This document shows positions 42,648 to 51,245 of a stretch of 64,000 nucleotides of DNA, piece by piece. The DNA lies in the NCBI RefSeq assembly GCF_030499535.1, contig NZ_JASTLB010000001.1, positions 4,898,001 to 4,962,000 on the forward strand, in the 5' to 3' direction. How positions within the stretch are numbered: the first letter of the stretch is position 1; each line of letters starts with the position of its first letter. Source of the DNA: Streptomyces sp. TG1A-8. GTDB taxonomy: Bacteria > Actinomycetota > Actinomycetes > Streptomycetales > Streptomycetaceae. The translations under genes were made by a program, and so were the position numbers. Under the pieces are notes generated by a model. The model was not told the DNA's origin, searched no databases, and worked only from the letters and a program-made list of their open reading frames with translations.

Positions 42648-43910
42648 TCAGACGGTCCGGAACGCCAGCACCACGTTGTGCCCGCCGAACCCGAACGAGT
42701 CGTTCAGCACGGCGATCCGCCCCTCGGGCAGCGTCCGCGCCCCGCCGGTCACCACGTCCGCGTTGACCTCGGGGTCGAGCTCGTCGATGTTGATGGTCGG
42801 CGGAGCCGTGCGGTTCACCAGGGCCAGCACCGACGCGACGGACTCGATGCCGCCGGCACCGCCCAGCAGGTGACCGGTCATCGACTTGGTGGCCGAGATG
42901 GCCATGTGGTCGACGTCGTCCCCGAACACCTTGCGCAGCGCCTTGATCTCCGCCACGTCGCCCTGCGGCGTGGACGTGGCGTGCGCGTTGACGTGCACGA
43001 TCTCGGCCGGCTCCAGGTCCGTGTTGTCGAGCAGGTTCTGCAGCGCGTGCGCGATGCCGTTGCCGGACGGCTCCGGCTGCGTGATGTGGTGGCTGTCGGC
43101 GGAGATGCCCTGCCCGACCGCCTCCACGTAGATCCGGGCCCCGCGCGCCCTGGCGTGCTCCTCGGACTCCAGGACGACGACACCGGCGCCCTCACCGAGC
43201 ACGAAGCCGTCGCGGCCGGCGTCGTAGGGACGCGAGGCGCCCCGGGGGTCGTCGTTGTTCTTGGACATCGCCATCATGTTGCCGAACGCGACGATGGGCA
43301 GCGGGTGGATGGCGGCCTCGGTACCGCCGGCCACGACGACGTCCGCACGCCCGGTGCGGATCATCTCGATCGCGTACCCGATGGCCTCCGCGCCCGACGC
43401 GCAGGCCGAGACCGGGGTATGCACGCCGGCGCGGGCGCCCAGCTCGATCCCGACGTTGGCCGCGGGGGAGTTGGGCATCAGCATCGGCACGGTGTGCGGG
43501 GAGACCCGGCGCACGCCCTTCTCCCTGAGCACGTCGTACTGGTCCAGCAGCGTCGTCACGCCGCCGATGCCGGAGGCGATGACCGCGCCGAGACGGTCGG
43601 GGTTCACGGCCGCGTCCTCACCGGCCCTGGCGGTGAAACCGGCGTCCTTCCAGGCCTCCTGAGCGGCGATCAGGGCGAACTGCGCGGACCGGTCCAGCTT
43701 GCGGGCCTGCGGCCGGGGAATGACCTCGCCCGGCTCGACGGCGACCCGCGCGGCGATGCGGACCGGCAGCTCGGCCGCCCACTCCTCCTCCAGGAGCCGC
43801 ACGCCGGACGTGCCGGCGACGAGGGCCTCCCAGGTCGAGGCTGCGTCGCCACCCAGCGGTGTGGTTGCGCCGATACCGGTGACGACCACGGTGCGATTGG
43901 TCGGGCTCAC
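42648..43910 (-). CDS. fabF: Beta-ketoacyl-ACP synthase II
   Basis: A 420-residue thiolase-fold condensing enzyme of type II fatty acid synthesis. The active-site Cys is in TPVSACASGAEAIGYA (about residue 170), His in VHVNAHATSTPQGD and His in ISATKSMTGHLLGGAGGI. The C-terminal NDSFGFGGHNVVLAF is typical. It elongates acyl-ACP with malonyl-ACP. It is the last gene of fabD-fabH-acpP-fabF, 82 bp after acpP, and ends at the palindromic terminator. Starts with GTG. Confidence 0.97.
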   Translation of the reverse strand: MSPTNRTVVVTGIGATTPLGGDAASTWEALVAGTSGVRLLEEEWAAELPVRIAARVAVEPGEVIPRPQARKLDRSAQFALIAAQEAWKDAGFTARAGEDAAVNPDRLGAVIASGIGGVTTLLDQYDVLREKGVRRVSPHTVPMLMPNSPAANVGIELGARAGVHTPVSACASGAEAIGYAIEMIRTGRADVVVAGGTEAAIHPLPIVAFGNMMAMSKNNDDPRGASRPYDAGRDGFVLGEGAGVVVLESEEHARARGARIYVEAVGQGISADSHHITQPEPSGNGIAHALQNLLDNTDLEPAEIVHVNAHATSTPQGDVAEIKALRKVFGDDVDHMAISATKSMTGHLLGGAGGIESVASVLALVNRTAPPTINIDELDPEVNADVVTGGARTLPEGRIAVLNDSFGFGGHNVVLAFRTV

Positions 43911-43992
43911 GGGAATTCTTTCTCCAACGGATGCGGGAATCTACGGCGCCACCGCCGGGTGGCGGGGCCTGGCAGCCTGGCTGCCGGGTGGC

Positions 43993-44241
43993 TCAGTCCT
44001 GGTGCTTGAGGATGTACTCGGTCGCGTCGCCGACCGTCTTGAGGTTCTTGACGTCCTCGTCCGGGATCTTCACGTCGAAGCGCTCCTCGGCGGCGACGAC
44101 GACCTCGACCATGGACAGCGAGTCGACGTCCAGGTCGTCGGTGAAGGACTTGTCCAGCTGGACGTCCTCGGTGGGGATCCCGGCGATCTCGTTCACGATC
44201 TCTGCGAGACCGGCGACGATCTCTTCCTGAGTGGCGGCCAT
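43993..44241 (-). CDS. acpP: Acyl carrier protein (fatty acid synthesis)
   Basis: An 82-residue acidic helical protein. The phosphopantetheine Ser is S41 in DDLDVDSLSMVEVVVAAEE. Typical N-terminus MAATQEEIVAGLAEIVNEIA and C-terminus KTVGDATEYIL are present. It carries the growing acyl chain for FabD, FabH and FabF, between whose genes it lies. AAGGAG lies upstream of the ATG. Confidence 0.97.
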   Translation of the reverse strand: MAATQEEIVAGLAEIVNEIAGIPTEDVQLDKSFTDDLDVDSLSMVEVVVAAEERFDVKIPDEDVKNLKTVGDATEYILKHQD

Positions 44242-44321
44242 GTCAGGCGCTCCTTCTTCGATGTTCCAGACGGGTTGTGGCGATTGTCCCGCACCGGATC
44301 GCAGGATCCGGCACGGAGTGC

Positions 44322-45353
44322 CTAGGGGAGGGTAACGACCGTGGCGGCGTAGACGAGACCCGCCCCGAATCCGATGACGAGCGCGGTGTCCCCGCTCTTC
44401 GCCTCGCCGGTCGCCAGGAGCCGCTCCATCGCGAGCGGGATCGAGGCGGCCGAGGTGTTGCCGGTGGTGCGGATGTCACGGGCGACCGTGACGTGCTCCG
44501 GCAGCTTCAGTGCCTTCACCATCGAGTCGATGATCCGCACGTTGGCCTGGTGCGGGATGAAGACGTCCAGGTCGTCCGGGGTGATCCCGGCCGCGTCCAG
44601 CGCCTGCTGGGCGACCTTCGCCATCTCGAACACGGCCCAGCGGAACACCGCCTGGCCCTCCTGCGTGATCGCGGGGAACTTGACGTTGCCCTCGCTGTCG
44701 ACGGGCAGTTCCGAGACGTCGCCGATCCTGAAGCGGTTCCAGGGGACGGTCTGCTTGATGGTCTCGGACTTGTCGCCCTCGGAACCCCACACGGTCGGGC
44801 CGATCGCCGGCTCCCGGGAGGGGCCCACCACCACCGCGCCGGCGCCGTCGCCGAACAGGAAGGCCGTCGCGCGGTCCTCCAGGTCGGTCAGGTCGCTCAG
44901 CCGCTCCACGCCGATGACCAGGACGTACTCGGCCGACCCCTCCACCACCATGCCCTTGGCGAGCGTCAGCCCGTAGCCGAAGCCCGCGCAGCCCGCCGAG
45001 ATGTCGAAGGCGGCGGCCCTGTCGGTGCCCAGCTTGTCGGCGATCTCGGTGGCGACGGCCGGGGTCTGGCTGAAGTGCGAGACGGTGGAGACGACCACGG
45101 CGCCGATCCGCTCGGCGCCGATGCCCGCGTCGGCGATCGCCTTGCCGGAGGCCTCGATGGCCATCGCGGCGACCGTCTCGTCCGCGCCCGCCCAGTGCCG
45201 GGTCTCGATGCCGGAGCGCGAGCGGATCCACTCGTCGGACGAGTCGATCCGCTCGAGGATCACCTCGTTGGGCACCACCCGGGTCGGCCGGTAGCCGCCG
45301 ACGCCGAGGATGCGCGCGTACGGGGCGCCCTTGCTGGGCTTGATCTTCGCCAT
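44322..45353 (-). CDS. fabH: Beta-ketoacyl-ACP synthase III
   Basis: A 343-residue KAS III that starts chains by condensing acetyl-, isobutyryl- or anteiso-CoA with malonyl-ACP. The catalytic triad is visible: Cys in FDISAGCAGFGYGLTLAKG, His in LDVFIPHQANVRIIDSM, and Asn in RTTGNTSAASIPLAMERL. The C-terminal GFGAGLVYAATVV is standard. It is 16 bp after fabD with AAGGAG before the ATG; acpP follows. In Streptomyces FabH selects branched starters, setting the branched-chain membrane lipid profile. Confidence 0.97.
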   Translation of the reverse strand: MAKIKPSKGAPYARILGVGGYRPTRVVPNEVILERIDSSDEWIRSRSGIETRHWAGADETVAAMAIEASGKAIADAGIGAERIGAVVVSTVSHFSQTPAVATEIADKLGTDRAAAFDISAGCAGFGYGLTLAKGMVVEGSAEYVLVIGVERLSDLTDLEDRATAFLFGDGAGAVVVGPSREPAIGPTVWGSEGDKSETIKQTVPWNRFRIGDVSELPVDSEGNVKFPAITQEGQAVFRWAVFEMAKVAQQALDAAGITPDDLDVFIPHQANVRIIDSMVKALKLPEHVTVARDIRTTGNTSAASIPLAMERLLATGEAKSGDTALVIGFGAGLVYAATVVTLP

Positions 45354-45369
45354 GCTCTGGGGCTCCTTG

Positions 45370-46323
45370 TCAGGCGCCCGCCGCGTGCGCGGCAGGCGTC
45401 ACGGTCTCGGCGATGAGCGCACGGGCCGCGTCGAGGTCCTCGGGGGTCTTCAGGGCCAGCGTCCGCACGCCGGGCAGGGCGCGCTTGGCCAGGCCGGTCA
45501 GCGTGCCCCCGGGACACACCTCGATGAGCGCGGTGACGCCCAGCTCCTTGAACGTCCGCATGCACAGGTCCCAGCGGACCGGGTTGGCGACCTGGCCGAC
45601 CAGCCTGCGCAGCACCTCGCTGCCGGTGGCGACCGTCGCGCCGTCCTTGTTGGAGACGTAGCCGACCCGCGGGTCGGCGGGCGTGAGGTCCGCCGCGGCC
45701 TCGGCCAGCGACTCCACCGCGGGAGCCATGTGGTGCGTGTGGAAGGCCCCCGCGACCTTCAGCGCGACGACCTTGCGGACGCCCTCGGGCATGTCCCCGG
45801 CCAGCGCGGCGAGCTGCTCCAGCGTGCCGGCGGCGACGACCTGGCCCGCGCCGTTGATGTTCGCCGGCGTCAGGCCCAGCCGCTCCAGGTGCGCGACCGA
45901 GACCTCCGGGTCGCCGCCGAGCAGCGCCGCCATGCCGGTCTCGGTGACGGCGGCGGCTTCGGCCATGGCCAGACCCCGCTTGCGGACGAGGCCGAGCGCG
46001 GCGGCGTCGTCCAGGACGCCCGCGAAGGCGGCGGCGGTGATCTCACCGACACTGTGACCCGCGACGGCGCCCGGGGCGATCTCCGTGATGTCACCCAGTG
46101 CCGCGGCGGACAGGATCCCGGCCGCGACCAGCAGCGGCTGCGCCACCGCGGTGTCACGGATGGCGTCGGCGTCGGCCCGGGTGCCGTAGTGGGCCAGGTC
46201 CAGTCCGATGGCGTCCGACCACGCGGCGACGCGGTCCGCGGCACCGGGGAGTTCGAGCCAGGGGGTCAGGAAGCCGGGCGTCTGGGCGCCCTGGCCGGGA
46301 GCGACGAGTACGAGCACTCTCAC
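45370..46323 (-). CDS. fabD: Malonyl-CoA:ACP transacylase
   Basis: A 317-residue acyltransferase. The N-terminus VLVLVAPGQGAQTPGFL forms the oxyanion Gln region. The nucleophile is Ser in VAGHSVGEITAAAFAG, the Arg that binds the malonyl carboxylate is in LVRKRGLAM, and the catalytic His is in VAGAFHTHHMAPAVE. It loads malonyl groups onto AcpP and, in Streptomyces, also onto polyketide ACPs. First gene of the fab operon, directly preceded by fasR and a FasR-site-like inverted repeat. GTG start. Confidence 0.97.
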   Translation of the reverse strand: MRVLVLVAPGQGAQTPGFLTPWLELPGAADRVAAWSDAIGLDLAHYGTRADADAIRDTAVAQPLLVAAGILSAAALGDITEIAPGAVAGHSVGEITAAAFAGVLDDAAALGLVRKRGLAMAEAAAVTETGMAALLGGDPEVSVAHLERLGLTPANINGAGQVVAAGTLEQLAALAGDMPEGVRKVVALKVAGAFHTHHMAPAVESLAEAAADLTPADPRVGYVSNKDGATVATGSEVLRRLVGQVANPVRWDLCMRTFKELGVTALIEVCPGGTLTGLAKRALPGVRTLALKTPEDLDAARALIAETVTPAAHAAGA

Positions 46324-46382
46324 ACTCTCTCTTGGGGACGGCCGCGGCCGCCCGTGGGGACAAGGACGAAGAACACGAGGGC

Positions 46383-46406
46383 GTTTTGTGGGCCCCCGAC
46401 AAAAAC
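46383..46406 (-). promoter_or_regulatory. Inverted repeat in the fasR-fabD gap, candidate FasR site
   Basis: GTTTTGTGGG faces CCGACAAAAAC across a short C-run (near-perfect 10-11 bp arms) in the 83-bp region between fasR and fabD. FasR of S. coelicolor is known to bind the fabD promoter region and activate the operon; that this is the bound sequence is inference. The AT-rich arms stand out locally. Confidence 0.5.
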
Positions 46407-47615
46407 CTAGGGTTGAGGTTCACCATCGGCCAGACGCCCCAGGGTGAGGGCGATCCGCAGTGTGAACGCGGATCGTACATCGGACGGTGACCAACCGGTG
46501 ACGTCAGTCACACGTCGGAGCCGGTAGCGCACGGTGTTCGGGTGAACGAAGAGCATGCGCGCCGCGCCCTCCAGACTGCTCGCCTGCTCAAGGTAGACAC
46601 TCAGGGTCTCGAGCAGCGCCGAGCCCGCCTCCTCCAGCGGTCTGTAGATCTCCTCCACCAACTGCTCGCGCGCGCTGGGATCACCCGCGATGGCCCGCTC
46701 CGGCAGCAGGTCGTCCGCCAGCACCGGCCGCGGCGCGTCCTGCCAGGCGAAGCACGCCTTGAGACCGGCCGCGGCGGCCTGCGCGGACCGCGTGGCGGCC
46801 ATCAGGTCGGGGACGACGGGCCCGGCCACCACCGGCCCGGCCGCGAACGGCCCGATCAGCGACTTGGCGACGCCCAGCGGGTTGGCGCTGCCGCCGGCGA
46901 CGACGACGAGCCGGTCCCCCAGCACCCCGGTGAGCACCTGGAGCTTGGCGTGCCGGGCGGCCCGCCGGATCGCCTCGACGGTCAGCTCGCTGTCCCCGTC
47001 CGGCGCGGTCCCGAGCACGACGCACACGTGCTCGGGGGAGTTCCAGCCCAGCGCGGCGGCCCGGCTGACCGCGCCCTCGTCGGCCTCCCCGCTCAGCACG
47101 GCGTTCACCACCAGCGACTCCAGCCGCGCGTCCCAGGCGCCGCGTGCCTCGGCGGCCTGGGCGTACACCTGGGCGGTGGCGAAGGCGATCTCCCGCGCGT
47201 ACACCAGCAGCGCCTCGCGCAGCACGCCCTCGTCACCGGGTGCCGCGACCTCGTCGATCGCGCTCTCCATCACCTCGATCGTGGTGCGCACCATCTCCAC
47301 GGTCTGCCGCAGCGTGATGGCCCGGGTCAGCTCCCGGGGCGCCGTGCCGAACACGTCGGTGGAGATCGCCTGCGGGGCGTCCGGGCGCCGGAACCACTCG
47401 GTGAAGGCGGCGATGCCCGCCTGGGCCACGAGTCCGATCCAGGAACGGTTCTCCGGGGGCATGGCCCGGTACCACGACAGGGTCTCGTCCATCCGCGCGA
47501 TGGCCTGCGCGGCGAGGCTCCCGGAGGACTTCTCCAGCCGCTTCAGCGTCGCGGAGCGCGAGTGGACGGGGTGCTGGGCTGCGCGTTCGCTGGTGTGGGA
47601 TTCGGGTTCGGGCAC
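46407..47615 (-). CDS. fasR: PucR-family regulator of fatty acid synthesis
   Basis: A 402-residue protein with a central GGDEF-like/CdaR region (VCVVLGTAPDGDSELTVEAI; GDRLVVVAGGSANPLGVAKS) and a C-terminal PucR helix-turn-helix (GAARMLFVHPNTVRYRLRRV then TDVTGWSPSDVRSAFTLRIA). It sits immediately upstream of fabDHPF on the same strand, the position and architecture of FasR, the activator of fatty acid synthesis genes in Streptomyces. The GTG at 47615 is the longest credible start; no strong ribosome site is visible, so a somewhat shorter start is possible. Confidence 0.9.
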   Translation of the reverse strand: MPEPESHTSERAAQHPVHSRSATLKRLEKSSGSLAAQAIARMDETLSWYRAMPPENRSWIGLVAQAGIAAFTEWFRRPDAPQAISTDVFGTAPRELTRAITLRQTVEMVRTTIEVMESAIDEVAAPGDEGVLREALLVYAREIAFATAQVYAQAAEARGAWDARLESLVVNAVLSGEADEGAVSRAAALGWNSPEHVCVVLGTAPDGDSELTVEAIRRAARHAKLQVLTGVLGDRLVVVAGGSANPLGVAKSLIGPFAAGPVVAGPVVPDLMAATRSAQAAAAGLKACFAWQDAPRPVLADDLLPERAIAGDPSAREQLVEEIYRPLEEAGSALLETLSVYLEQASSLEGAARMLFVHPNTVRYRLRRVTDVTGWSPSDVRSAFTLRIALTLGRLADGEPQP

Positions 47616-47685
47616 GGGGACAAGACTGCCTCATCCGGACGGGGCACCGTGCCGCCGGGTCCTCGCCGGGGTCTACGGTGGTGCC

Positions 47686-48459
47686 GTGACGGACGTACGG
47701 CGCGCCGGCGAGCGCTACCGCGGAGGCGACCGCGAGGCCGGGATCGACACCCGCCACGCCTTCTCCTTCGGCCCCCACTACGACCCGGACAACCTCCGCT
47801 TCGGAGCGTTGATCGCCTGCAACGAGGAGCGGCTCGCGCCCGGCGCCGGCTTCGACGAACACCCCCACAGCCACACCGAGATCATCACCTGGGTCGTGGA
47901 GGGCGAACTGACCCACCGCGACTCCACGGGCCGCGGGACGACGGTCCGCCCCGGCGACCTCCAGCACCTCGGCGCGGCGGCGGGCGTCCGCCACGTGGAA
48001 CGCAACGACGCGCCGACGCCGCTCACCTTCGTGCAGATGTGGCTGGCCCCGCTGGTCCCCGGCGGCGACCCGTCGTACGGGATCGTGCGCGGCATCGCCG
48101 ACTCCACCCCGTACGCCGTCCCGGCGGCCGGCGCCGTGCTCCACGTGCGCCGTCCGGCACCGGGGGAGCGGACGGCGGTCCCGGACGGGGCGTTCGTGTA
48201 CGTGCACGTGGTCCGCGGTGAAGTGCGGCTGGACGGCGAGGAGCTGGGGGCGGGCGACGCGGCCCGCATCACGGACGCCAGGGGTCTGGAGGCGACGGCG
48301 CTGACCGCCGCGGAACTCCTGGTGTGGGAGATGGCAGGCCCCGCCCGGCGCGACGCCGGCCCCCCGCCCGCCGGACGGGCGGCCGCGGCGGCCGGAAAGT
48401 CCGCCGGGCCGGCGCGCGGCCGCGGGCCGTTCACAGCTCGGCCAGCACCGCGTCCGTGA
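47686..48459 (+). CDS. Pirin-family cupin protein
   Basis: A 257-residue bicupin. The N-terminal cupin has the family metal motif in FDEHPHSHTEIITWVVEGEL (His-x-His ... Glu), and GDLQHLGAAAGVRHVERND is the second block. Pirins bind Fe or other metals; the bacterial YhaK/YhhW types include quercetin 2,3-dioxygenases. The C-terminal 30 residues are Ala/Gly/Arg-rich and extend 29 bp over the 3' end of the convergent serine hydrolase gene. It is divergent from fasR with 70 bp between starts. Confidence 0.88.
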   Translation: MTDVRRAGERYRGGDREAGIDTRHAFSFGPHYDPDNLRFGALIACNEERLAPGAGFDEHPHSHTEIITWVVEGELTHRDSTGRGTTVRPGDLQHLGAAAGVRHVERNDAPTPLTFVQMWLAPLVPGGDPSYGIVRGIADSTPYAVPAAGAVLHVRRPAPGERTAVPDGAFVYVHVVRGEVRLDGEELGAGDAARITDARGLEATALTAAELLVWEMAGPARRDAGPPPAGRAAAAAGKSAGPARGRGPFTARPAPRP

Positions 48460-49246
48460 ACGCCGGCCACGCCTCGACCGCCCAGGGTCCGAACGCCCGG
48501 TCCGTCAGGGCGACGGCCGCGACGCCCGCCCGCGGGTCGACCCACAGGAACGTACCGGACTGACCGAAGTGCCCGAAGGTGCGCGGGGAGGACGAACCGC
48601 CCGTCCAGTGCGGTGACTTACCGCCCCGGATCTCGAAGCCCAGGCCCCAGTCGTTCGGGTTCTGGTGCCCGTAGCCCGGCAGCACGCCCTTCGTCCCCGG
48701 GAACTGCACGCTCATCGCCTCCGCCACCGTCCGCGGGTCCAGCAGGCGCGGCGCCTGCACCTCCGCCGCGAACCGCAGCAGGTCCTCCACCGTCGACACG
48801 CCGTCCTTGGCGGGCGACCCGGTGAGCGTGGTCGACGCCATCCCCAGTGGCTCCAGCACCGCCTGCCGCAGGTACTCGGGGAACGCGATGTCCGTCGCCG
48901 CGGCGATGTGGTCCCCGAGCTGCTCGAACCCGGCGTTGGAGTACAGCCGCCGCTCCCCGGGGGGCGCCGTCACCCGGTGCTCGTCGAAGGCCAGTCCGGA
49001 GGTGTGCGCGAGCAGGTGGCGCACGGTCGAGCCCGCGGGGCCGGCCGGCTCGTCCAGCTCGACGGCCCCCTCCTCGTACGCGACCAGCGCCGCGTACGCC
49101 GCCAGCGGCTTGGTCACCGAGGCCAGCGGGAAGCGGTGCCCGGTGGGGCCGTGCGTTGCGAGGACGGTCCCGTCGGCCCGTACGACGCCCGCCGCGGCGG
49201 TGGGGACGGGCCAGTTCTCGATCGACGCCAAGCTGTTCAACGACAT
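48431..49246 (-). CDS. Beta-lactamase-family serine hydrolase (class C/esterase type)
   Basis: A 271-residue enzyme with S-x-x-K in FPLASVTKPLAAYAALVAYE (nucleophile, about residue 43), Y-S-N in RRLYSNAGFEQLGDHI (about residue 105), and the third motif as FGHFGQSGTFLWVDP (H-F-G-Q-S-G). No signal peptide is apparent, so it is more likely an esterase or D-aminopeptidase-like cytoplasmic hydrolase than a secreted beta-lactamase. The start at ATG 49246 gives the standard N-terminus. It overlaps the pirin gene tail to tail. Confidence 0.88.
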   Translation of the reverse strand: MSLNSLASIENWPVPTAAAGVVRADGTVLATHGPTGHRFPLASVTKPLAAYAALVAYEEGAVELDEPAGPAGSTVRHLLAHTSGLAFDEHRVTAPPGERRLYSNAGFEQLGDHIAAATDIAFPEYLRQAVLEPLGMASTTLTGSPAKDGVSTVEDLLRFAAEVQAPRLLDPRTVAEAMSVQFPGTKGVLPGYGHQNPNDWGLGFEIRGGKSPHWTGGSSSPRTFGHFGQSGTFLWVDPRAGVAAVALTDRAFGPWAVEAWPAFTDAVLAEL

Positions 49247-49377
49247 GCGGCCGAGCCTATGCGGCCCACGGCGGCGGCCGCGCCGGAGGGTCGGGACCAC
49301 GCGTGGGCCCGGGCCGCGCGTACGGCGGCCCGGCGAGCGCGCGCGGGGACCCGCGCGCCGGTTTCCGCCCGGTCCAG

Positions 49378-49406
49378 TTGCTTGGAGCACACTCGAAGGT
49401 CATAGC
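49378..49406 (+). promoter_or_regulatory. MerR-type promoter/operator upstream of the merR-family gene
   Basis: CTTGGAGCACACTCGAAG (49381-49398) is an imperfect dyad of the kind MerR-family proteins bind, set between a TTGCTT -35-like and a CATAGC/ATAGCG -10-like element. It ends about 17 bp before the ATG. Autoregulation is expected. Confidence 0.65.
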
Positions 49407-49415
49407 GTGGGAGCC

Positions 49416-50177
49416 ATGACGGTGATGCAGACCACCCCAGCGGCCACCGGGCAAGCCACCTCCGCCGACATCTGCTCCGCCCCGCCCCCGCGCCGCCCCC
49501 GCCCCGAGGGCCGGGACCACTACACGATCAGCGAGGTGGTCGCCCGCACGGGGCTGACCGCGCACACCCTGCGCTGGTACGAGCGCATCGGCCTGATGCC
49601 GCACGTCGACCGCTCCCACACCGGCCAGCGCCGCTACCGCAACCGCGACCTGGACTGGCTGGCCTTCGTGACCAAGCTGCGGCTGACCGGCATGCCGGTG
49701 GCGGACATGGTCCGGTACGCGGAGCTGGTGCGGGAGGGCGACAGCACGTACGCGCAGCGGCGGGCGCTGCTGGAGTCGACCCGCCGGGACGTGCTGGCCC
49801 GGATCGCGGAACTGCACGACACGCTCGCCGTACTCGATCGCAAGATCGACTTCTACGTCACGGGGGGAACACCCGATGACCGACGCCACGCTCGCGACGG
49901 TACGGTCCGGCCGACGCCGCGCAGTCCCGGGCCGCGCCGGACCGCGCGCTGGAACTGGGTGTCACGCTGTACGACACGGCGGACGCGTACGGCGCCGGCG
50001 AGAACGAGCGGTTCCTGTCCCCGTTCTTCAAGGCGCACCGGGACCGGCTGGTCATCGCCACCAAGTTCGCCCTGTCGATCCCGCCGGACGGGCCGACGAA
50101 GCGGATCATCCGCAACGACGCCCCGTACATCCGTGAGGCCGTCGAGGCGAGCCCGCGGCGGCTGGACGTCGACGTGA
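49416..50177 (+). CDS. MerR-family regulator with abnormal read-through C-terminus
   Basis: The first 150 residues are a normal MerR-type regulator: YTISEVVARTGLTAHTLRWY (HTH), ERIGLMPHVDRSHTGQRRYR (wing), a dimerisation helix AQRRALLESTRRDVLARIAE, and ending near LAVLDRKIDFYVTGG. Homologues stop shortly after this point, just before an aldo/keto reductase gene. Here the frame continues another 100 codons, out of frame through the reductase remnant, giving an Arg/Thr/Ser-rich junk tail. I infer that the deletion which broke the reductase also removed the native stop codon. The DNA-binding part is intact, so it may still bind its operator. Confidence 0.75.
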   Translation: MTVMQTTPAATGQATSADICSAPPPRRPRPEGRDHYTISEVVARTGLTAHTLRWYERIGLMPHVDRSHTGQRRYRNRDLDWLAFVTKLRLTGMPVADMVRYAELVREGDSTYAQRRALLESTRRDVLARIAELHDTLAVLDRKIDFYVTGGTPDDRRHARDGTVRPTPRSPGPRRTARWNWVSRCTTRRTRTAPARTSGSCPRSSRRTGTGWSSPPSSPCRSRRTGRRSGSSATTPRTSVRPSRRARGGWTST

Positions 50178-50258
50178 TCGACCTCCATTACGTGCACCGC
50201 CGGGACGTGGACGTCCCGATCGAGGAGACCGTCGCCACCATGGCGGAGCCGGTGCGCG
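49876..50258 (+). pseudogene. Aldo/keto reductase, broken by internal deletion, frameshift and truncation
   Basis: An ATG start (MTDATLATVRSG) is followed by a frame change. The second frame then reads RALELGVTLYDTADAYGAGE (catalytic Asp-Tyr region), NERFLSPFFKAHRDRLVIAT (ending in the catalytic Lys as ATKFALS), YIREAVEASPRRLDVDVIDL, HYVHRRDVDVPIEETVATMA. These are hallmark AKR sequences, but about 30 residues near the N-terminus are missing and the protein ends around residue 120 instead of about 330. The C-terminal cofactor-binding half has been lost. Confidence 0.85.
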
Positions 50259-50319
50259 GGGAGGCGGACGGCCGCCCCGCGCCCGGTCACGGGCGGCCCG
50301 TGACCGCCGCCGGCCCGCC

Positions 50320-51180
50320 CTACAGCTCCGCCAGCAGTTCGGCCTTCTTGGAGGAGAACTCCTCGTCGGTCACCAGCCCGGCCCGGTGCAGCTCCCCGAG
50401 GTGCCGGATGCGCTCGGCGATGTCGGCGGGGTCCCGGCGCGCCGGGACCGGCAGCGCCGGCACCGGCCCCCGGGCGCGGACGGCCGCCAGGACCGCGGCC
50501 GCGAAGGGCAGCGACTCGTGCACCGGCCCGTACCCGAGCCCGAAGACGACCGCCGCCGGGTCCTGGTCGGGGCGCACGGACCCGGCCGGGCCGTCCGGAC
50601 CGGGGGAGCCGTGCCGCAGCAGCCGCAGGTACCCCTCGAAGACCTCCGGCGAGCGCCACTCGACCCCGCTGAGGCCGGCGACCGGGAAGCTCTGGTCGCC
50701 GGCCTTCCACTTCGCCGAGGACGCGCCGGTCCACGACCACCGGAAGTGCACCGCCCGCCCGTCGAAGGCCGCCTTCGCGTCGTAGGCCTTGAACTGCAGC
50801 GGTGGCTCGGGCGCGGTCACCAGGTACCGGTCGGCCGGGCCGGGCGCGGCCAGCAGCTTCCCCAGCTCGCCGGCGTGGTACTCGGCGAGCGCCTCCCGCT
50901 CGGCCGGCAGCACCAGCCGGTACGGATCGGAGCCCTCCCGCAGCTGCCCGGCGGCCGCCTCCACCAGCGGATCGGCGCCGGGGCGCGGCGCGAGCCGCAG
51001 CACGACCGTGCCCCGCTTGCCCGGCGCGAGGCTCACCCCCTCGACCGCGGACAGCGGTATCCGCCGCTCCCCGAGTGCCTGGAAGAGCTTGGGTGTCCGA
51101 ATCCCCCGTTCGTAACGGATGAGCACGGAGTCGGACTCGAACTCCCAGACGGCATGAAAACCCGCCAGTACGTCACCCAT
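50320..51180 (-). CDS. DUF4429 protein with C-terminal SHOCT domain
   Basis: A 286-residue protein with two DUF4429 modules. MGDVLAGFHAVWEFESDSVL, TPKLFQALGERRIPLSAVEG and LRLAPRPGADPL form the first; KAAFDGRAVHFRWSWTGASS and SFPVAGLSGVEWRSPEVFEG form the second. A SHOCT helix pair ends it (DIAERIRHLGELHRAGLVTD, EEFSSKKAELLAEL). This Streptomyces architecture has no known biochemical role; SHOCT segments are thought to be oligomerisation or membrane-proximal elements. ATG at 51180 is preferred; an in-frame ATG nine bases upstream is possible. Confidence 0.87.
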   Translation of the reverse strand: MGDVLAGFHAVWEFESDSVLIRYERGIRTPKLFQALGERRIPLSAVEGVSLAPGKRGTVVLRLAPRPGADPLVEAAAGQLREGSDPYRLVLPAEREALAEYHAGELGKLLAAPGPADRYLVTAPEPPLQFKAYDAKAAFDGRAVHFRWSWTGASSAKWKAGDQSFPVAGLSGVEWRSPEVFEGYLRLLRHGSPGPDGPAGSVRPDQDPAAVVFGLGYGPVHESLPFAAAVLAAVRARGPVPALPVPARRDPADIAERIRHLGELHRAGLVTDEEFSSKKAELLAEL

Positions 51181-51245
51181 GCGGCTCATCGTATGCGGCA
51201 CGCGCTCCTCCGTCGCCACCCTCGCGGACCGCACTTCCTGCTGTT

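Noticed and set aside
44374-44976. Frames opposite fabH with apparent Ser/Thr-rich proteins
   Set aside because: Shadow frames of a universally conserved enzyme gene.
48431-48459. Treating the pirin C-terminus as frameshifted because it overlaps the convergent hydrolase
   Set aside because: Tail-to-tail overlaps of this size are common; the pirin core ends well before and both families align normally.
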